Source: Acholeplasmataceae bacterium
Lineage (GTDB): Bacteria; Bacillota_I; Bacilli_A; Acholeplasmatales; Acholeplasmataceae
Direction: 5' to 3'
Assembly: GCA_030656435.1 (NCBI GenBank)
Contig: JAUSOA010000015.1
Coordinates: 1-19,083, forward strand
Length of the DNA: 19,083 nt
Made by a program: the position numbers and the translations under genes. Of the stretch, positions 14,003 to 19,083 are shown piece after piece; position 1 is the stretch's first letter, and each line of letters starts with the position of its first letter. The notes under the pieces are model-generated. The model did no database searches. It was not told the DNA's origin and saw only the letters and a program-made list of their open reading frames with translations.

Positions 14003-14419
14003 ATGAAAAGAAATAAGTTTGTTGTAATTGGTTCTGGACGTCTCGGAGCGAATATTGCAACCAAAATGTCCGAGCTTGGTGAAGATGTCATCATCATCGA
14101 TGCTACTGAGGACTCATTTAGAAAGCTTCAAGAATCGTTTTCAGGTTACCAGGTTGTTGGTGATGCCACTGATTTATCCGTATTAGAAAACTCATATATT
14201 AAGCATGCAAAAGCAGTAGTTATTACAACAGATAGTGATAATGTTAACATTTTCCTATCTCATATTTGCTATTATGTCTATAATGTTCCTAAAATTTTCG
14301 TTCGATTGGCTGATACTGAAAAAGGCCGTCTTTTGGAAGGTACTTATATTAAAGCAATCTATCCATTCACTTTATCCCTACATGAATTTATGACTTTAAG
14401 CGAAGTGGAGGAAGAATAA
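14003..14419 (+). CDS. RCK N-domain (TrkA_N) potassium uptake regulator, short form
   Basis: A 138-residue cytoplasmic protein that is a single RCK/TrkA N-terminal Rossmann domain. The nucleotide-binding GSGRLG is intact (10-15), and the acidic residue ending strand two is Asp33 (IIIDA). VVGDATD (near 51-57) and an IFVRLAD strand are typical of TrkA. There is no TrkA_C domain, unlike a normal TrkA or KtrA of about 220 residues. It would sense NAD(H) or ATP/ADP and gate the channel encoded downstream. The start follows GAGGAG (13991-13996). Its stop is one base before the next RCK gene, so the two proteins could act as the two halves of an RCK ring. Stoichiometry is inference. Confidence 0.85.
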   Translation: MKRNKFVVIGSGRLGANIATKMSELGEDVIIIDATEDSFRKLQESFSGYQVVGDATDLSVLENSYIKHAKAVVITTDSDNVNIFLSHICYYVYNVPKIFVRLADTEKGRLLEGTYIKAIYPFTLSLHEFMTLSEVEEE

Positions 14420-14420
14420 A

Positions 14421-15083
14421 ATGAAAATAGTTATTACAGGCGGTAAGCACGAGGCTGACTTTATTGTCAAAATGCTTCAAGAAGAACATCATCATTTGAT
14501 TATAATCAATCAAGATCGAGATTTTGCTGAATATATTAGTTCTCATAATGATATTGCAGTTTTTCCAGGAGATCCTACAAAGGCTTATACATTATCAGAT
14601 GCAGAAGCACATAATGCAGATGTATTACTCGCTTTATCAGATAATGATACTGATAATTATATTACTTGTATTACTGCAAAAAGATTATTCAATGTTAAAA
14701 AAACAGTTTCTAAGGTTAGAAACCCTAAAAACGTTGAATTGTTTAAGAAATTAGGTGTAGATTCAGTCATTTCATCAACCTATTTACTTGCACAAACTAT
14801 TTTAAATGAATCATCGATTGAAAATATGATTAAAACACTATCGATTGAAGATGAAAAGATTGTGATGATTGAACTTGAAGTAGAAAATGAGTTCGTTTTA
14901 GTAAACAAACGGATTATGGATATCCATTTCCCAAAAAATATCAATATCAGTTGTATCTTTAGAGATCCCCATGTAATCATTCCAAACGGGAATACAGTAA
15001 TTAAGCCAATGGACAAACTCATTATTATTTCTACTCCTAATGAGAAGGATGAAATTATTGAATACATCCAGAAGAAAAAATAA
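14421..15083 (+). CDS. trkA: TrkA-family potassium uptake protein with RCK N and C domains
   Basis: A 220-residue RCK protein: a TrkA_N Rossmann-type domain (1-125) and a TrkA_C domain (about 134-218; e.g. IMDIHFPKNINISCIFRDPHV and the DKLIIISTP end strand). VFPGDPTK (near 48-55) and ALSDNDTDN are RCK features. The N-terminal glycine motif is altered: GGKHEADF occupies the place of GxGxxG, and Asn30 ends the second strand where an acidic residue is expected. It may therefore bind the nucleotide poorly or not at all, leaving that to its short neighbour. GGAGG at 14407-14411 is the Shine-Dalgarno. Two bases separate it from trkH. Confidence 0.88.
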   Translation: MKIVITGGKHEADFIVKMLQEEHHHLIIINQDRDFAEYISSHNDIAVFPGDPTKAYTLSDAEAHNADVLLALSDNDTDNYITCITAKRLFNVKKTVSKVRNPKNVELFKKLGVDSVISSTYLLAQTILNESSIENMIKTLSIEDEKIVMIELEVENEFVLVNKRIMDIHFPKNINISCIFRDPHVIIPNGNTVIKPMDKLIIISTPNEKDEIIEYIQKKK

Positions 15084-15085
15084 AT

Positions 15086-16591
15086 ATGAATAAAAAAATA
15101 GTTTCAGGATATCCATTAATTATCAATTACCTTGGCATTTTTGCTATTTTAATTGGTTTTATCAATTTGTTACCATTAATATTGATTCCTTTTAGAATGG
15201 AAGACATCAAAGATTCCTATCTTTTTCTATACCCCGGAGGTATTAGTATATTAATAGGGTCAATTGTTTTTATTTACTTTAAAGGAAGGGAAAAAGGTAA
15301 ATTAGAAAGAAATCAAGATGCGATATTAGTAGTTTGCATTTGGATTATGGCAATTTTGATTTCCTCGATGCCTTTTATTTTAACAGGAAATTATACATTT
15401 ACTCAAGCGATATTTGAATCCACAAGTGGCTATTCAACTACTGGTTTAACTGTTGTAGATGTTACAGTAGCACCTAAAGCGCTTTTGCTATTTAGAAGTC
15501 TGTTACAGTTTTTTGGTGGTATTGGTCTTGTTTTGGTACTAACTTCTGCGATTTCAGATAAATTTGGAATGAGACTTTATAGTGCTGAAGGCCATAGCGA
15601 TAAGCTAATGCCGAATCTGATTCGTTCAGGTAGAACTATACTTTCAATATACATCGGTTATATCACAATAGGAGTTATGTTATATTTGATTTTTGGAATG
15701 CCTTTTTTTGACGCGATCAATCATGCAATATCTGCAGTTGCTACTGGTGGTTTTTCCACACAAAAAGCAAGTATTGGTTACTATAATAGTGTTCCTATAG
15801 AAATTATAACCATGGTATTGATGCTATTAGGTGGAACAAATTTCTTTGTTCATTTGATGCTTTTGCGTGGTAAATTGAAAAATGTAATTGGTCATGTGGA
15901 AGTAAAGCTTTTAGGTATTATGATATTAATTGGCTTTCCACTCTTTACTTTAAACCTGTTAAGCACTTATAATGGAAATGTTTTGCAATCTTTAAGAGTC
16001 GGATCTTTCCAGTTTATCTCTGCTGCTACAGGTACAGGTTATCAAACAGTAGATTCATTTATTGGTGTAATGACACCTAGTTTTTTCTTCTTTGGATTAA
16101 TCATATTAATGGTTTTAGGTGCTGGGATGGGATCTACAGCGGGTGGTATGAAGCAGTATAGAGTTGCATTAGCCTTCAAGAGTATGTATTGGAATGTGAA
16201 GGAGCAACTATCACACAAAAAAATAATACGCACTCATTTTATAAATAAAATTGGTTCTAAAACAGTAGTAGAACGCGAAGACATTGTATTCAACCATTCA
16301 TTTTTAATGATTTATCTCGTTGTTCTAGTGATTGGTACCTTGATTTTCGCAAGCTTTGGTCACTCATTAGAAAATTCTTTATTTGAATTTGCTTCGTCAT
16401 TAGGTACTGTTGGTCTCTCAGTTGGTATTACAGGCTATCACGCTCACCCCTTAATACTATGGACTTCAGCAATTGGAATGTTTTTAGGTAGACTTGAATT
16501 TTATGTAATTTTTATAGCAATAGCTAAGATATACATGGATGCAACTAAAAAAAAGATTGGAACTGAAAAAAAGATTGCTGAAATCAAATGA
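15086..16591 (+). CDS. trkH: TrkH/KtrB-type potassium uptake channel subunit
   Basis: A 501-residue membrane protein of the SKT (TrkH/KtrB) superfamily that conducts K+ into the cell under control of RCK subunits. The four selectivity-filter loops are present: TSGYSTTG (113-120), ATGGFS (219-224), AATGTGY (313-319) and LGTVGL (439-444). FGGIGLVLVL (143-152) and GAGMGSTAGGMK (345-356) are further family marks; the latter lies in the broken third-repeat helix that acts as the intramembrane gate. Length is nearer TrkH (about 480) than KtrB (about 445). The Shine-Dalgarno is weak (CAGAAG). Its stop codon lies within the terminator stem. Confidence 0.95.
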   Translation: MNKKIVSGYPLIINYLGIFAILIGFINLLPLILIPFRMEDIKDSYLFLYPGGISILIGSIVFIYFKGREKGKLERNQDAILVVCIWIMAILISSMPFILTGNYTFTQAIFESTSGYSTTGLTVVDVTVAPKALLLFRSLLQFFGGIGLVLVLTSAISDKFGMRLYSAEGHSDKLMPNLIRSGRTILSIYIGYITIGVMLYLIFGMPFFDAINHAISAVATGGFSTQKASIGYYNSVPIEIITMVLMLLGGTNFFVHLMLLRGKLKNVIGHVEVKLLGIMILIGFPLFTLNLLSTYNGNVLQSLRVGSFQFISAATGTGYQTVDSFIGVMTPSFFFFGLIILMVLGAGMGSTAGGMKQYRVALAFKSMYWNVKEQLSHKKIIRTHFINKIGSKTVVEREDIVFNHSFLMIYLVVLVIGTLIFASFGHSLENSLFEFASSLGTVGLSVGITGYHAHPLILWTSAIGMFLGRLEFYVIFIAIAKIYMDATKKKIGTEKKIAEIK

Positions 16592-16604
16592 TTTTGGCTT
16601 TTTT
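16577..16604 (+). terminator. Intrinsic terminator overlapping the trkH stop codon
   Basis: GCTGAAAT (16577-16584) pairs with ATTTTGGC (16591-16598), including two G-T pairs, around the loop CAAATG, followed by six T residues (16599-16604). The TGA stop of trkH (16589-16591) is in the loop/stem junction. Confidence 0.7.
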
Positions 16605-16633
16605 AAATAAACAGCATTTCACAAAGCTGATTG

Positions 16634-16642
16634 TGATAAAAT
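16634..16642 (+). promoter_or_regulatory. Candidate extended -10 promoter for the LytTR operon
   Basis: TGATAAAAT (16634-16642) is an extended -10 identical to the one before the DUF1295 gene. No good -35 is seen at 16-18 bp. Predicted start near 16649, leaving a leader of about 95 nt. Confidence 0.55.
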
Positions 16643-16654
16643 AGAGGTAATCAT

Positions 16655-16697
16655 GCAAGATATCGTCAGTATTTGCATCTTGTCGATATACGCTTTT
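16655..16697 (+). promoter_or_regulatory. Possible structured leader or attenuator before the LytTR gene
   Basis: Two helices are possible: GCAAGAT (16655-16661) with ATCTTGT (16677-16683), and ATATCG (16660-16665) with CGATAT (16684-16689). Trimmed by one base pair each, they can form together as an H-type pseudoknot. A run of seven T residues follows at 16694-16700 after ACGC. This could be an attenuator or small regulatory RNA leader, but both helices are AT-rich and no known class was recognised. Confidence 0.3.
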
Positions 16698-16743
16698 TTT
16701 ATGTAAGAGGTTGTACTATACTGTAGATGGGAGGAACTCCTGG

Positions 16744-17268
16744 ATGTTAAAAATCATTTGGAATAAGGAAGATTTCGAGAAATTACAATCGAAGTTAACC
16801 AAAGAATACGATCTGGTTATTACCAGTGATCCAAATGAAGTACCAGAGAATATGGTTGGAATTATTGTTGATGAAAGCAATTTAGATCAAGTTAGACCCA
16901 TCTTAGAGTTGATGGCAAGACAGAAATCTCAAATTCTATTACAAACAGTTTCGGGATGGATGCAAGTACAGACAGAAGAAATCACCTATCTTGAGGCATT
17001 TGGAGATGAAATCTATATGCATCGTGATCATGATTCATCACAAATCATCAAACAACCATTGTATCAATTAGAAGAGTTGCTTAAGCCCCATCATTTCGCA
17101 AGAATTGGAAAATCTTTTATAGTCAATATTACAAAAATTCGCTATATTAGAACCACATTCAATGCAAAGTTGGATTTAGAGCTCATCGATGGTACTCACC
17201 TTGAGGTTTCACGTTCCTTCGTCAAAGATTTCAAGAATGCTCTAGGCATTCAAAAAAAGGAGGATTAG
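16744..17268 (+). CDS. LytTR-domain DNA-binding transcriptional regulator without receiver domain
   Basis: A 174-residue protein. The C-terminal half (about 75-166) is a LytTR DNA-binding domain (PF04397): ITYLEAFGDEIYMH (80-93), FARIGKSFIVNITKIRYI (118-135) and LIDGTHLEVSRSFVKDFK (147-164) are its standard segments. The N-terminal 65 residues form a small alpha/beta domain I do not recognise; it has no response-regulator phosphorylation Asp set, so this is not a classical two-component regulator. No kinase is adjacent. I chose the ATG at 16744, 9 nt after GGGAGG (16729-16734); the TTG at 16711 would contain that signal. The next gene begins one base after its stop, so they are co-expressed. 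Confidence 0.85.
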   Translation: MLKIIWNKEDFEKLQSKLTKEYDLVITSDPNEVPENMVGIIVDESNLDQVRPILELMARQKSQILLQTVSGWMQVQTEEITYLEAFGDEIYMHRDHDSSQIIKQPLYQLEELLKPHHFARIGKSFIVNITKIRYIRTTFNAKLDLELIDGTHLEVSRSFVKDFKNALGIQKKED

Positions 17269-17269
17269 T

Positions 17270-19083
17270 ATGACCTTTATCGGATGGTTAATCGTATCAA
17301 TATTATCAGTATTAGGTATCTTTTTTGCTATTCAGCTTGTAAGAGATATCGTATGGAATAAAAAGCTTGGCACCTATCACAAATCTAGTGGCATTCATTT
17401 GCCTAAAATACCAAAAATCTATTGGTTGAAGCGATCATATGGATATATTTTAACGTCTATGTTTGTAGCAACAACTGTTTTTTCAGGCGCATTTGATGTC
17501 CCAGTGATGATTGGAGATAAAGTGCTTTTGAATGCAACTCCAGTTGGAAGTGCAGAAACCATTAGGAGTTTAATTCAAAATCAACAAAGTGGATCATTTT
17601 GGGATTTTTTTGTTGGTGGTGATCGAGGTATGCTTGATTCTATGGTTCCTGAAGCAAATCAAGCTCCAGGAGAAAAAGCAGCAAGAGATTTCATTGGAAC
17701 CAATGTTCAAGTTGAAGGTGTTGATGAGGCAGATATCGTGAAAACAGATGGCAATACCATCTATTATGCAGCAAGATATCAAAATATCGTTCGAGTCTTA
17801 ACTGTTAATGATAATCACACAGTCACCCAAGAAGCAAATCTAGATTTAGGTAAGCTTTATACAGATTCATTATATCTTACTGAAACTCAACTGATAGTCA
17901 TCGGATATATTTATGATTACCGCCCTTATGAATATATTGATGGCTCAGGAATGTATGATTATATGTATACTTCATTTACTGGTGCTGTAAGAATATATAA
18001 TAAAGAAACACTTGAGCTTGAATATACACTTGAAACGGATTCAAACTTTTACGAACATCGATTAATTGGTGATGAAGAAAGAGGTTATGCTCTATTCCTT
18101 ATCTCTAATAAATCTTTATATAGTGATGAGCTTAGACCAATGTTTAAGGAAACAGTAGATGGTGAAATCACAACAAATTACTTAGACTATTCAAGTATCT
18201 ACTACTTTTCTGGAGTTCCTGTTTATGGAATGACAGTACTTACAGGTATCGATTTAGAGACATATGAAGTCAGTTCACAAGCATTTTTAGGGTATGTCTC
18301 CGAGATTTACGCTTCACCGACCTCTTTATATACTGTACAAAACTATTCTACTTATACATTAGGACAATATAAAAATAAAGTTCAAATCATTAAATATAAT
18401 CTAGATATCGAAAATGCTAAAGTTTCCTATGCTGGTCAAAAACAGCTTTCAGGATATATCAGTGATCAATACTGGATGGATGAATTTGAAGGACATTTTA
18501 GAGTTGTTACAAGCTCATGGAGTCCAATTCACAATGAACTTCACATTTTAAAGGAAAACGATAAAACAGATGAACTTGATTTAGTTGGATCAATTACTCA
18601 AGGCTTAGGTTTAGTCAATGAAACAGTAAAATCTGTTCGATTTAGTGGCAATAGAGGCTTTGTAGTCACCTTTGAACAAACAGACCCACTCTACACAATC
18701 GATTTATCAAATCCTAAAAATCCGACAATTATTTCCATAGAAAAAGAACCCGGATATTCAACATACCTCCACGTTTGGAATGATGAGAAAACTCATCTCA
18801 TCGGATTTGGATTTGATGCAGATTCAGAGGGTCGTGTCACAGGTCTAAGACTTTCAGCATTTGTTATTAGTGGAACAACGGAATTAAAGGGTGAGTCTGA
18901 TGCTGTGGATTCATACATTCTAAACTCGATGGATGAGGATGGAATCTATTCCTACTCCTATTCAGAAGCTTCCTATAATCCAAAAGCAATGATTGTATCA
19001 CCAAGTCACGGTATCATTGCATTTCCGGTGATGAGCTGGAAATATGAGCAAGTAGGAACTTGGGAATGGAACTATAGCTATGT
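17270..19083 (+). CDS. Membrane-anchored beta-propeller domain protein (PF09826-type), 3' end outside window
   Basis: The frame is open from an ATG at 17270 to the end of the window (604 codons) with no stop. AAGGAGG at 17258-17264 is a strong Shine-Dalgarno, 5 nt from the start. Two hydrophobic segments lie at residues 2-24 and 57-74, so the large C-terminal part should be exposed outside the membrane. NVQVEGVDEADIVKTDG (145-161) is the signature of the secreted beta-propeller family PF09826. Repeated blades follow, each mixing short beta-strand-like runs with polar loops rich in Tyr, Ser, Asp and Gly. The biochemical function of the family is unknown. It is the second gene of a LytTR operon, so it is probably the regulator's target or partner. 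Confidence 0.85.
   Translation, partial: MTFIGWLIVSILSVLGIFFAIQLVRDIVWNKKLGTYHKSSGIHLPKIPKIYWLKRSYGYILTSMFVATTVFSGAFDVPVMIGDKVLLNATPVGSAETIRSLIQNQQSGSFWDFFVGGDRGMLDSMVPEANQAPGEKAARDFIGTNVQVEGVDEADIVKTDGNTIYYAARYQNIVRVLTVNDNHTVTQEANLDLGKLYTDSLYLTETQLIVIGYIYDYRPYEYIDGSGMYDYMYTSFTGAVRIYNKETLELEYTLETDSNFYEHRLIGDEERGYALFLISNKSLYSDELRPMFKETVDGEITTNYLDYSSIYYFSGVPVYGMTVLTGIDLETYEVSSQAFLGYVSEIYASPTSLYTVQNYSTYTLGQYKNKVQIIKYNLDIENAKVSYAGQKQLSGYISDQYWMDEFEGHFRVVTSSWSPIHNELHILKENDKTDELDLVGSITQGLGLVNETVKSVRFSGNRGFVVTFEQTDPLYTIDLSNPKNPTIISIEKEPGYSTYLHVWNDEKTHLIGFGFDADSEGRVTGLRLSAFVISGTTELKGESDAVDSYILNSMDEDGIYSYSYSEASYNPKAMIVSPSHGIIAFPVMSWKYEQVGTWEWNYSY

Noticed and set aside
14780..15116. Minus-strand ORFs over the second RCK gene and trkH start
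   Set aside because: Antisense shadows with no start signals or family match.
1..19083. Insertion sequences, CRISPR arrays, tRNA or rRNA genes
   Set aside because: I looked for repeated spacers, transposase-like proteins and tRNA cloverleaf signatures and saw none; the window appears to be ordinary chromosomal core.

Overview
The window reads as a low-GC, Gram-positive-derived bacterial chromosome. Genes are tightly packed, all real genes lie on the + strand, and intergenic gaps are short. TGA acts as a stop (end of accC, trkH, the DUF1295 gene and zwf), so this is code 11, not the Mycoplasma/Spiroplasma code. The AT-rich codon use, a compact type II fatty-acid operon, biotin salvage instead of biotin synthesis, and Trk potassium uptake suggest a mollicute of the Acholeplasma/Izemoplasma type or a neighbouring Firmicutes lineage. 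That assignment is inference; no rRNA or other marker is present.

Region 1 (2-2412) is the 3' end of a tightly coupled operon: the C-terminus of glucose-6-phosphate dehydrogenase (zwf), a metal-dependent cyclase/arylformamidase-family hydrolase, a GNAT acetyltransferase and a D-2-hydroxyacid dehydrogenase. It ends at a strong intrinsic terminator.

Region 2 (2413-11591) is a malonyl-CoA and fatty-acid synthesis operon: accB-accC-accD-accA-fabH-fabD-fabG-fabF-fabZ, followed by a one-domain biotin ligase (birA) and the biotin transporter S-component bioY. It thus makes malonyl-CoA, elongates acyl chains, and supplies and attaches the biotin that AccB needs. It is preceded by a 323-nt gene-free stretch with a good promoter, a cre-like palindrome, a FabT-like TTTGA-N3-TCAAA site and a long leader. 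No acyl carrier protein, enoyl-ACP reductase or regulator gene lies in the cluster.

Region 3 (11592-13916) holds a DUF1295 membrane protein. It is followed by a consensus sigma-70/sigma-A promoter, a fluoride (crcB-motif) riboswitch with an overlapping intrinsic terminator, and a PF00999 cation:proton antiporter. This is the most notable regulatory element in the window: the aptamer starts at the predicted transcription start, and its pseudoknot strand is also the 5' arm of the terminator. The aptamer has an unusual inserted hairpin.

Region 4 (13917-16604) is a Trk/Ktr-type potassium uptake operon: two consecutive RCK proteins (one N-domain only, one with a degenerate nucleotide motif) and the TrkH/KtrB-type channel subunit.

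Region 5 (16605-19083) is a two-gene operon: a LytTR-domain DNA-binding protein without a receiver domain, and a membrane-anchored beta-propeller (PF09826-type) protein that runs off the window's end. A small structured leader may precede it.
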